Shown: positions 1-7,623 of the stretch, in pieces
How the letters are laid out: each line of letters opens with the position of its first letter
Numbering within the stretch: position 1 is the stretch's first letter
Assembly: GCF_014750685.1 (NCBI RefSeq)
Contig: NZ_JAAXGE010000021.1
Span: 1-38,112 of the forward strand
DNA: 38,112 nt
Direction: 5' to 3'
Source of the DNA: Bacteroides sp. GM023
Lineage (GTDB): Bacteria; Bacteroidota; Bacteroidia; Bacteroidales; Bacteroidaceae
Notes under the pieces: model-generated
Seen by the model: only the letters and a program-made list of their open reading frames with translations
Databases searched by the model: none
Told to the model about the DNA's origin: nothing
Made by a program: the position numbers and the translations under genes

Positions 1-127
1 CCGAGCTTGGGAAAGTTCGGACTTTTACATAAAAAAGGGAGGGTACCCTTTTCGGACACCCTCATTATAGTGAGAATATTTTCTCATAGGCATGAGAATA
101 CTTGAGAAAATACGCCAATGTAATTTG
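1..127. other. Left-edge intergenic DNA
   Basis: No gene is visible here. The stretch carries the terminator of the response regulator (separate entry) and, at 71-98, overlapping short dyads built from TGAGAA and TTCTCA. A small hairpin (AAAGT at 12-16, ACTTT at 21-25, loop TCGG) sits at the far left and may belong to whatever lies beyond the window. Confidence 0.5.
31..63 (-). terminator. Intrinsic terminator of the response regulator gene
   Basis: Read on the minus strand, GAGGGT (63-58) pairs with ACCCTC (44-39) and is followed by CC and a run of six T. It lies about 65 bases past the stop codon of the minus-strand regulator, which is where its terminator would be expected. Confidence 0.6.
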
Positions 128-1501
128 TTATAAATCAATATTATATAATTTCAACTTATTATATAAAGTCTTCCGGTCAATATCCAATAATTGCGCAGCC
201 TTACTCTTATTATTCCCGGTTTGGCGTAATGCTTCCAAAATATGTTCTTTTTCAGTCTCTTCATTGCGAAGCGCCATACTTGTCATGCCCGATGCAGGAG
301 TTTCCAACAGTTCAGTGCCCAATTCCAATAAAGTAATGAAACTGCCCTGCGCTAATAAAGTCGCTCTTTTGACGATATTCTTCATCTGCCGTAAATTTCC
401 CGGCCAATGATAACTTAGTAAAGCCTGTGAAGCCTTTGTGTCAAAACCAATCAGATGTTTATCCAGTTCCTTATTCGCCTGGTCGAGAAAGAAATTGGCA
501 AAGAGCAAAATATCCTCTTTCCGTTCTTTTAAGTCAGGCATTCGCAATGTAAATTCATTGATACGGTGATAAAGGTCTTCGCGGAATGCTCCCTTTTCGA
601 TAGCTTGTTCCAAATTCTCGTTGGTAGCGGATACCAAGCGAATATCTACGGATATTTCCTGCGTAGAACCTACCGGGCGTATCTTCCTTTCTTGCAATGC
701 ACGAAGTAGTTGAATCTGCACCTCATAGCTAAGATTTCCGATTTCATCCAAAAAGATAGTACCACCGTTCGCTGCGACAAAAGCTCCGGTTTTGTCCGTC
801 AGTGCACCGGTAAAAGAACCTTTTACATGACCGAAGAATTCGGAAGCTGCCAGCTCCTTGGGTATCGAGCCACAATCTACGGCAATAAACGGTTTATCGT
901 TTCGCTTGCTAAGTTGATGGATACGATGCGCCACATATTCCTTTCCCGTTCCGCTGGAACCATTGATAAGTACGGACATATTAGTAGGGGCCACCAAACC
1001 TACATAATTGTAAAGTTGCTTGGCAGCATCACTTTCCCCTTCCAGATACGAGCGGTGAGTCTCTTGAGATAAATTAGAAGTACTTTTTTTAGAATTGGCA
1101 GAACTTCTGGGCGTAGAGTGAGTAACCGCCGGACTACCTTCCGTCTGCAAAGCCTCAGATATTTTCTTCAGTAACTCTTCAGGATTCACAGGCTTGGCAA
1201 TATAATCCCGTGCTCCGAGCTTCATAGCCAGTACGGCAGACTGAATATCCGCATACCCCGTCATGATAATCAGAGGAATATCCATTCCCCGTTCATTCAT
1301 CCATTTCAACAAATCGATGCCTTCATAGTCGGGCAACCGTAAATCAGATAATACCAAGTCAACAGTTTGACTCTCGATATGCTTCCGGGCACGTGCAATA
1401 TTACTCTCAGAAGACACTTCAAATCCCTTTTTTCCTAACCAGGTTTTGAGCATCATTCCAAAAGTTATATCATCTTCAACTATTAATATGGCTTTCATCA
1501 T
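128..1501 (-). CDS. Sigma-54-dependent response regulator, NtrC family
   Basis: A 457-residue cytoplasmic transcription activator with the full NtrC layout. The N-terminal receiver (about 1-120) has acidic residues E9, D10 and D11, phospho-acceptor D53 in LSDLRLP, T81 and K103. A Ser/Thr-rich linker follows (about 120-148). The AAA+ domain (about 152-385) has a Walker A GSSGTGKE at 181-188 and Walker B LDE near 251-253. The sigma-54 contact loop reads GSFTGA (228-233), with Ser where GAFTGA usually has Ala. A Fis-type helix-turn-helix ends the protein (about 415-457, NNKSKAAQLLDIDRKTLY). It should remodel RNA polymerase-sigma-54 at -24/-12 promoters when phosphorylated. No kinase gene is adjacent on the same strand; the hybrid kinase at 5.2 kb is a possible but unproven partner. 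Family assignment is firm; target genes are unknown. Confidence 0.93.
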   Translation of the reverse strand: MMKAILIVEDDITFGMMLKTWLGKKGFEVSSESNIARARKHIESQTVDLVLSDLRLPDYEGIDLLKWMNERGMDIPLIIMTGYADIQSAVLAMKLGARDYIAKPVNPEELLKKISEALQTEGSPAVTHSTPRSSANSKKSTSNLSQETHRSYLEGESDAAKQLYNYVGLVAPTNMSVLINGSSGTGKEYVAHRIHQLSKRNDKPFIAVDCGSIPKELAASEFFGHVKGSFTGALTDKTGAFVAANGGTIFLDEIGNLSYEVQIQLLRALQERKIRPVGSTQEISVDIRLVSATNENLEQAIEKGAFREDLYHRINEFTLRMPDLKERKEDILLFANFFLDQANKELDKHLIGFDTKASQALLSYHWPGNLRQMKNIVKRATLLAQGSFITLLELGTELLETPASGMTSMALRNEETEKEHILEALRQTGNNKSKAAQLLDIDRKTLYNKLKLYNIDL

Positions 1502-1526
1502 GTCAGGTTTTGATTCTTTTAAGTCA

Positions 1527-1534
1527 CAAAGGTA
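1527..1534 (-). promoter_or_regulatory. -7 box for the response regulator
   Basis: The minus strand reads TACCTTTG, a perfect match to the Bacteroides TAnnTTTG -7 element, 26 bases before the ATG at 1501. A clear TTTG -33 element at the right spacing was not found. Confidence 0.5.
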
Positions 1535-1555
1535 AGATGATTTAGGTGAAAGTGG

Positions 1556-1563
1556 TATATTTG
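1556..1563 (+). promoter_or_regulatory. -7 box for the PPIase-peptidase operon
   Basis: TATATTTG matches TAnnTTTG and lies 25 bases before the ATG at 1589. Its divergent neighbour for the regulator is only about 22 bases away, so the two promoters overlap and could interfere. No good -33 element is visible. Confidence 0.5.
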
Positions 1564-1588
1564 CAAACTTAAATTAAATAAAAGCGTT

Positions 1589-2428
1589 ATGAAAAAGATT
1601 GTATTGATATTATTAACTATATCGTTTTGCGGACTTACTTCCTGCAAAACCGGAACAAAAAAAGGAGGAGACATGGATAAAGAGACATTGGTAAAGATTG
1701 AAACAACTGCCGGAGACATCAAAGTGAAGTTGTACAATGAGACACCAAAGCATCGTGATAATTTTATCAAACTGGTGAAAGACGGAGTATATGAAGGAAC
1801 ATTGTTCCATCGTGTCATCAAGGATTTTATGATTCAGGCAGGCGACCCGGATTCAAAGAATGCCCCGAAAGGAAAAATGCTGGGTTCGGGTGATGTGGGT
1901 TATACCATTCCGGCAGAATTCGTATATCCGAAATATTTCCATAAGAAAGGCGCTTTGTCGGCAGCCCGTCAGGGAGATAATGTGAACCCGAAGAAAGAGT
2001 CTTCCGGTTGCCAGTTCTATATCGTGACAGGTAAAGTCTACAATGATTCCACATTGCTCAGTATGGAAAGTAGTATGAATGAAAATAAAATCAACGTTAT
2101 TTTCAACTCATTGGCACAGAAGCATATGAAAGAAATCTATAAGATGCGTAAGGAGAACGACGAAAACGGACTTTACGACTTACAGGAAAAACTGTTTGCT
2201 GAAGCACAGGAAGTAGCGGCGAAAGAACCGGAATTCCACTTCACCCCCGAACAGATTGAAGCATATACTACCGTAGGCGGCACTCCGCATTTGGACGGTG
2301 AATATACCGTATTCGGCGAAGTAGTGGAAGGTATGGACATCGTAGATAAAATCCAGAAGGTCAAGACAGACCGTAGCGACCGTCCCGAAGAAGATGTGAA
2401 GATAATAAAAGCGACAATACTTGACTAA
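1589..2428 (+). CDS. Cyclophilin-type peptidylprolyl isomerase, lipoprotein
   Basis: A 279-residue prolyl cis-trans isomerase predicted to act in the periplasm, anchored to a membrane by lipid. The start at 1589 is supported by a lipoprotein signal (KKIVLILL core, lipobox LTSC with C19). The cyclophilin fold is recognisable from VKIETTAGDIKVKLY, FHRVIKDFMIQAGDP, SSGCQFYIVTG (C141) and, after a long break, TPHLDGEYTVFGEVVEGMDIVDKI. The roughly 70 residues between these last two blocks (about 150-222) are an extra charged, helix-prone insert absent from minimal cyclophilins. The M16 peptidase starts 5 bases after the stop, so the two are very likely co-transcribed and may both serve envelope protein folding or turnover. 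Confidence 0.92.
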   Translation: MKKIVLILLTISFCGLTSCKTGTKKGGDMDKETLVKIETTAGDIKVKLYNETPKHRDNFIKLVKDGVYEGTLFHRVIKDFMIQAGDPDSKNAPKGKMLGSGDVGYTIPAEFVYPKYFHKKGALSAARQGDNVNPKKESSGCQFYIVTGKVYNDSTLLSMESSMNENKINVIFNSLAQKHMKEIYKMRKENDENGLYDLQEKLFAEAQEVAAKEPEFHFTPEQIEAYTTVGGTPHLDGEYTVFGEVVEGMDIVDKIQKVKTDRSDRPEEDVKIIKATILD

Positions 2429-2433
2429 ATGAT

Positions 2434-3666
2434 ATGAAAATCAACAGGCACATTCTTGACAATGGGTTGCGTCTGGTACATTCGCAGGACGAAAGTACGC
2501 AGATGGTGGCTCTTAATATATTATATAATGTGGGAGCTCGTGACGAACATCCCGAACATACCGGCTTTGCCCATCTGTTTGAACACTTGATGTTCGGTGG
2601 TTCGGTCAACATCCCCGATTATGATATGCCGCTTCAACTGGCAAGTGGCGAGAATAATGCCTGGACGAACAATGATATCACCAATTACTACCTCACTGTA
2701 CCTCGTCAGAACGTGGAAACCGGCTTTTGGCTGGAATCCGACCGTATGTTGAGCCTTGATTTCAGCGAACGGAGCCTGGAAGTACAGCGAGGAGTGGTAA
2801 TGGAAGAATTCAAGCAACGCTGTCTGAATCAGCCTTATGGAGACGTGGGACATCTTCTCCGTCCCCTGGCTTATCAGGCGCATCCCTATCAATGGCCTAC
2901 CATTGGTAAAGACCTGTCGCACATTGCCAACGCGACACTGGAAGAAGTAAAAGCATTCTTCTTCCGCTTTTATGCTCCGAACAATGCGATTCTGTCCGTG
3001 ACCGGTAATATCACTTTCGAAGAAGCGGTAGCGCTGACAGAAAAATGGTTCGGACCTATTCCCCGCCGGGAAGTTCCCCAACGGAACCTTCCGCAGGAAC
3101 CGGAACAAACAGAAGAACGTCGGTTGACGGTAGAACGGAATGTTCCCCTCGACGCCTTATTCATGAGTTACCATATGTGTGACCATCGCCATCCGGATTA
3201 TTATGCTTTTGACATACTATCGGATATCTTGAGCAACGGACGTTCCAGCCGTTTGAGCCAGCGTCTCATACAAGAGAAACAACTGTTTTCGAGCATCGAC
3301 GCTTATATCTCCGGCAGCGTAGACGCGGGATTATTTCATATTGCCGGAAAACCATCCGCAGGCGTAACTTTGGAACAGGCGGAAGCCGCCGTCCGTGAAG
3401 AATTGGATTGCCTGCAACAGGAACTTGTCAGCGAACAGGAACTGGAAAAAGTAAAAAATAAATTTGAGTCTACCCAAATATTCGGTAACATCAATTATCT
3501 GAATGTAGCAACCAACCTTGCCTGGTTCGAGTTATTAGGACAGGCCGAAGACATGGAAAAAGAAGTAGACCGTTATCACTCCGTCACTGCCGCACAGTTG
3601 CAGGCCGTAGCCCGATCGGCTTTCCGGAAAGAGAACGGAGTTGTACTCTATTATAAAAGTAAATAA
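2434..3666 (+). CDS. M16 (pitrilysin/insulinase) family zinc peptidase
   Basis: A 410-residue M16-family metallopeptidase. The inverted zinc motif HxxEH is intact (H47-LF-E50-H51 within GFAHLFEHLMFGG), and the distal acidic ligand is probably E124 in RGVVMEEF. The length fits one two-domain M16B unit (catalytic domain about 1-210, second domain about 215-410), not the fused 900-residue insulysin form; such proteins usually work as dimers. No signal peptide is visible, so the site of action is uncertain. It follows the PPIase by 5 bases. The last codons are followed by a dyad that could end the transcript. Confidence 0.9.
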   Translation: MKINRHILDNGLRLVHSQDESTQMVALNILYNVGARDEHPEHTGFAHLFEHLMFGGSVNIPDYDMPLQLASGENNAWTNNDITNYYLTVPRQNVETGFWLESDRMLSLDFSERSLEVQRGVVMEEFKQRCLNQPYGDVGHLLRPLAYQAHPYQWPTIGKDLSHIANATLEEVKAFFFRFYAPNNAILSVTGNITFEEAVALTEKWFGPIPRREVPQRNLPQEPEQTEERRLTVERNVPLDALFMSYHMCDHRHPDYYAFDILSDILSNGRSSRLSQRLIQEKQLFSSIDAYISGSVDAGLFHIAGKPSAGVTLEQAEAAVREELDCLQQELVSEQELEKVKNKFESTQIFGNINYLNVATNLAWFELLGQAEDMEKEVDRYHSVTAAQLQAVARSAFRKENGVVLYYKSK

Positions 3667-3667
3667 G

Positions 3668-3767
3668 GATTTTAAATCAGGCACGGATTACACGGATTAC
3701 GCTGTTGTTTTATGCAACCATATTTCTAAAAAACGAGAAATTCGCGTAATCCGTGCCTGAAAATTCC
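3668..3767. repeat. Intergenic inverted repeat with CACGGATTA units
   Basis: TCAGGCACGGATTAC (3677-3691), then a second copy of ACGGATTAC (3692-3700) and GC, faces GCGTAATCCGTGCCTGA (3744-3760). The right arm is the exact reverse complement of the left arm without the extra 9-base unit. The flanks (GGATTTT left, AAAATTCC right) extend the dyad imperfectly. It could fold at the 3' end of the M16 transcript or act as a REP-like element. It also fills most of the gap before the MATE gene. Confidence 0.6.
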
Positions 3768-3786
3768 TGTTTATAAAACAAAGACA

Positions 3787-5145
3787 ATGAAGAGACTATT
3801 TGATATATACAGAGACCATTACAAAGCACTAATTTATCTTGGATTACCTATTGTCATCGGACAGATAGGCGTTATTGTACTCGGATTTGCCGATACACTT
3901 ATGATTGGGCATCACAGCACAATAGAACTGGGTGCAGCATCTTTCGTGAATAATGTATTCAATCTGGCTATCATTTTCAGTACCGGATTCTCGTATGGAT
4001 TGACGCCCATAGTTGGTGGTCTGTACGGTACCCATCAATATGCCCCTGCCGGACAAGCCTTACGCAACAGCCTGCTGGCAAATCTGATGGTCGCGCTTCT
4101 GCTGACTATCTGTATGACCGTCCTTTTCCTGAACATAGAACATCTCGGACAACCGGACGAATTGATTCCCCTGATTAAGCCTTACTATCTGGTTCTGCTT
4201 GCTTCTATCGTATTTGTCATGCTCTTTAATGGGTTCAAGCAATTTACAGACGGAATCACGGATACCAAAACCGCCATGTGGATACTGCTGGGCGGAAACG
4301 TCCTGAACATTGTCGGCAACTATATCCTGATTTATGGAAAACTCGGATTTCCCGAAATGGGCTTGTTGGGAGCAGGTATCAGTACCCTGTTTTCACGTAT
4401 CGTGATGGTCATCGTGTTTATATTCATCTTTATACGCAGTCCGCGCTTCGAACGTTATAAAGAGGGCTTTCTCCGATTGGGATGGTCGCGTGCCATCTTC
4501 GGTCGTTTGAACGGACTCGGATGGCCGGTTGCTTTCCAAATGGGAATGGAGACAGCCTCTTTCAGCCTGAGCGCCATCATGATTGGCTGGCTGGGCACGA
4601 TTGCTTTGGCTTCCCACCAGGTCATGCTGGCAATTTCCCAATTCACCTTTATGATGTATTACGGGATGGGTGCTGCCGTAGCTGTTCGTGTCAGCAACTT
4701 CAAAGGTCAGAATGATATAATCAATGTACGCCGTTCCGCCTATGCCGGTTTTCACCTGATGATGACATTGGGTGTTGTACTTTCTTTTATCGTTTTTCTT
4801 TGCAGGAATCACCTGGGAAGTTGGTTTACCGACAGCCCGGAAGTAGCCGCTATGGTTACCTCCCTTATATTTCCTTTCCTCGTCTATCAGTTTGGCGACG
4901 GATTGCAGATTACTTTTGCCAACGCTTTGCGTGGAATTTCAGATGTAAAACTAATGATGGTCATCGCCTTTATCGCCTATTTTATCATCTCCCTTCCCGT
5001 AGGTTACTTCTGCGGTTTTGTAATGGGATGGGGAGTAGTAGGTGTTTGGATGGCGTTCCCTTTTGGACTGACAAGTGCAGGATTAATGCTTTGGTGGCGG
5101 TTCCACCACATGACGAAACTCCCGGAACCCGCTCGCCGAACCTAA
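3787..5145 (+). CDS. MATE family efflux transporter
   Basis: A 452-residue inner-membrane protein with about twelve hydrophobic segments in two similar halves, as in the multidrug and toxic compound extrusion family. The first half opens with IYLGLPIVIGQIGVIVLGFADTLMIG, where the GFADTLMIG stretch is a typical MATE TM1-TM2 region. The second half repeats the theme with GWPVAFQMGMETASFSLSAIMIGWLG. These proteins export cationic drugs or metabolites by Na+ or H+ antiport; the substrate cannot be told from sequence. The hybrid kinase starts 26 bases after the stop, so the pair may share a transcript. The DinF/NorM-like assignment is confident at family level only. Confidence 0.92.
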   Translation: MKRLFDIYRDHYKALIYLGLPIVIGQIGVIVLGFADTLMIGHHSTIELGAASFVNNVFNLAIIFSTGFSYGLTPIVGGLYGTHQYAPAGQALRNSLLANLMVALLLTICMTVLFLNIEHLGQPDELIPLIKPYYLVLLASIVFVMLFNGFKQFTDGITDTKTAMWILLGGNVLNIVGNYILIYGKLGFPEMGLLGAGISTLFSRIVMVIVFIFIFIRSPRFERYKEGFLRLGWSRAIFGRLNGLGWPVAFQMGMETASFSLSAIMIGWLGTIALASHQVMLAISQFTFMMYYGMGAAVAVRVSNFKGQNDIINVRRSAYAGFHLMMTLGVVLSFIVFLCRNHLGSWFTDSPEVAAMVTSLIFPFLVYQFGDGLQITFANALRGISDVKLMMVIAFIAYFIISLPVGYFCGFVMGWGVVGVWMAFPFGLTSAGLMLWWRFHHMTKLPEPARRT

Positions 5146-5171
5146 TACTTAAAACTTAATACTTCACCCCA

Positions 5172-7508
5172 ATGGCTTCCTTCCGTTTCACAAAGTTGAA
5201 AATCACCGCCGGTTACACCTTATTGCTGGCATTTCTTCTTTTCTCTTTGGTGTTTGTACATCGGGAGATGGAAACCTTGTCGGCGGCAGACGACCAACAG
5301 AACCTGCGGACGGACAGCCTCCTGGCGCTTCTCCATGAGAAAGACCAGAATACAATTCAGATGTTGCGAGTATTGAGCGAAGCAAACGACAGCCTTCTCT
5401 CCGCTTCGGAAATCGAAGAAATCATATCCGAACAAGACTCCATCATCGTTCAACAACGGGTGCAACATCGTGTCATTACCAAACGTGATTCTTTGATAAC
5501 CACCCCTAAAAAGAAAGGTTTTTTCAAGCGGCTCTCAGAAGTATTTGTCCCTTCCAAACAGGACAGTGCCGTATTAGTCAACACATCGCTGGAAGTAGCC
5601 ACGGATACCATACTCGAACCAACTTCCTCGAAAGACTCCCTGCAACAGAAAATCCGCATGGCAACGGAAGAAAAACGACTGCAACGCAGGAAAACAATCC
5701 GCCGCACCAGCAAGAAGTATCAACGGATGAACACCCAGTTGACCGCCCGGATGGATACCCTGATAAAACAATACGAGGAAGAAATGACCTTACGTGCCCG
5801 TCAGGATGCCGAACTCCAACAGGAAGTGCGAATGCGCTCGGCACGTATCATCGCCGGCATTGCCATTGGCGCCGTATTGCTGTCCGCCTTTTTCCTGATA
5901 TTGATTATGCGGGATATATCCCGTAGCAACCGCTATCGCCGTGAACTAGAAATAGCTAACAAGCGAGCAGAAGACTTGCTTATTGCCCGTGAGAAACTGA
6001 TGCTTGCCATCACCCATGACTTTAAGGCGCCGTTAGGCTCCATCATGGGATATACCGAACTTCTGTCCCGGCTAACCGAGGACGAACGCCAACGCTTCTA
6101 TCTCGACAATATGAAAAGTTCTTCGGAACACCTGTTGAAGTTGGTCAGTGATCTGCTCGATTTTCATCGGCTCGACCTCAATAAAGCGGAAGTGAACCGT
6201 GTCGCCTTTAACCCCTCCCAACTGTTTGATGAAATCTATGTCAGCTTCGAACCGTTGACCGCTGCCAAAGGACTGACCTTGCAATGTCATGTAGCTCCGG
6301 AATTAAACGGAAGATATATCAGCGACCCTCTGCGACTCCGGCAAATCGTGAACAACCTTGTATCCAACGCCGTAAAATTCACCCAGAAAGGCGAAATCAC
6401 ACTCACAGCCACTTATGACTCCTCTAAACTGACAATCGCCATCGCAGACACTGGAAAAGGGATGGCAACAGAAGACCGTGAGCGCATTTTCCAGGAATTT
6501 ACACGACTTTCCGGCGCACAAGGAGAAGAAGGTTTCGGACTAGGCTTGTCCATCGTGAAAAAACTGGTTACTTTGCTCGAAGGAAAAATCAGCGTAGAAA
6601 GCACATTAGGTGAGGGGAGTTGCTTCACCGTCGTCTTGCCGCTTTATCCGGTTGGAGAATCCATCATGGAAAGTAATCCATCGTCCGAAAAATCATCGTC
6701 CGAAAGCGAAACTACGGAAAGGAGCGAAGGGACGATTGTCGTTCCTCCAATGAAAGTAATCCGCGTTCTCTTGATTGACGATGATAAAATTCAGCTTAGC
6801 CTAACAGCCGCGATGTTGAAACAACACGGCATTGATGCGGTATGCTGCGAGCAACTCGAAGAACTGATAGAGCAACTCCGAACCTCAGTATTCGACGTAC
6901 TACTGACAGACATACAAATGCCGGCCATTAACGGCTTCGATTTAGTGAAACTGCTGCGTGCTTCCAATATTCCGCAAGCAAAGACCATCCCTGTGATTGC
7001 CGTGACCGCCCGTAGCGAAATGGATAAAGCTGCCCTGCACGAACATGGCTTTGCCGGATGCCTGCATAAACCATTTACCGTGAAAGAACTACTGCTGACC
7101 GTCAACGAAGGGCAGCTTTCGGCCGATGAGGCCCATATCACAGAAGACATGGGAAACACCGGAATAAATTTCTCCGCACTTACCGCCTATTCCGAAGATG
7201 ATTCCGAAGCGGCCTACTCTATCATTCAGACCTTCGTAGAAGAAACCAAAAAGAATGTCGAACGAATGCAACAAGCCCTGGCCGACAAAGAAACGGACGG
7301 AATAGCCGCCATGGCACATAAGTTGCTTCCCCTTCTCACATTGATAGGTGCATCCGAAGCCATAGCCCCTTTGAAATACCTGGAATCCTGTCGTGGAGAA
7401 TCTTTCACGAGCGAGATAGGCGATACGACATCGACTACATTGTTAACTGTTTGTATGATAATCAGCGAAGCGGAAAGCTATTTGATGTCGATGAGAAACG
7501 TCGATTAG
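5172..7508 (+). CDS. Hybrid sensor histidine kinase with receiver and HPt domains
   Basis: A 778-residue membrane-bound phosphorelay kinase. TM1 (about 11-29) and TM2 (about 224-246) flank an extracytoplasmic region of roughly 190 residues that is charged and coiled-coil-like, with no known ligand domain recognised. HisKA follows, with phospho-acceptor H282 in AITHDFKAPLGS. The HATPase_c domain has its N box at RQIVNNLVSNAVKF, then IADTGKGM and GFGLGLSIVKKL. The receiver has its acidic pair in LLIDDD and D580 in LLTDIQMP. A C-terminal HPt has H716 in AAMAHKLLPLLTLIGA. All catalytic residues look intact, so a complete His-Asp-His relay lies in one chain and needs a separate response regulator. 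None is adjacent; the NtrC-type regulator at 128-1501 is the nearest candidate. It lies 26 bases downstream of the MATE gene. Confidence 0.93.
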   Translation: MASFRFTKLKITAGYTLLLAFLLFSLVFVHREMETLSAADDQQNLRTDSLLALLHEKDQNTIQMLRVLSEANDSLLSASEIEEIISEQDSIIVQQRVQHRVITKRDSLITTPKKKGFFKRLSEVFVPSKQDSAVLVNTSLEVATDTILEPTSSKDSLQQKIRMATEEKRLQRRKTIRRTSKKYQRMNTQLTARMDTLIKQYEEEMTLRARQDAELQQEVRMRSARIIAGIAIGAVLLSAFFLILIMRDISRSNRYRRELEIANKRAEDLLIAREKLMLAITHDFKAPLGSIMGYTELLSRLTEDERQRFYLDNMKSSSEHLLKLVSDLLDFHRLDLNKAEVNRVAFNPSQLFDEIYVSFEPLTAAKGLTLQCHVAPELNGRYISDPLRLRQIVNNLVSNAVKFTQKGEITLTATYDSSKLTIAIADTGKGMATEDRERIFQEFTRLSGAQGEEGFGLGLSIVKKLVTLLEGKISVESTLGEGSCFTVVLPLYPVGESIMESNPSSEKSSSESETTERSEGTIVVPPMKVIRVLLIDDDKIQLSLTAAMLKQHGIDAVCCEQLEELIEQLRTSVFDVLLTDIQMPAINGFDLVKLLRASNIPQAKTIPVIAVTARSEMDKAALHEHGFAGCLHKPFTVKELLLTVNEGQLSADEAHITEDMGNTGINFSALTAYSEDDSEAAYSIIQTFVEETKKNVERMQQALADKETDGIAAMAHKLLPLLTLIGASEAIAPLKYLESCRGESFTSEIGDTTSTTLLTVCMIISEAESYLMSMRNVD

Positions 7509-7623
7509 GCAGAAATATTCTACTCCTTAGCCAGTCATTATATCTTTCTTGCCGTTATCCAAACCTTTTCTCAAAATAAATTGTTTACTTTGTGTCACCT
7601 TATTTACACTGGCACATTTTTAC

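Noticed and set aside
7549..7623. Upstream in-frame start for tamB
   Set aside because: It adds 25 hydrophobic residues before a complete signal anchor; the ATG at 7624 gives a normal N-terminus.
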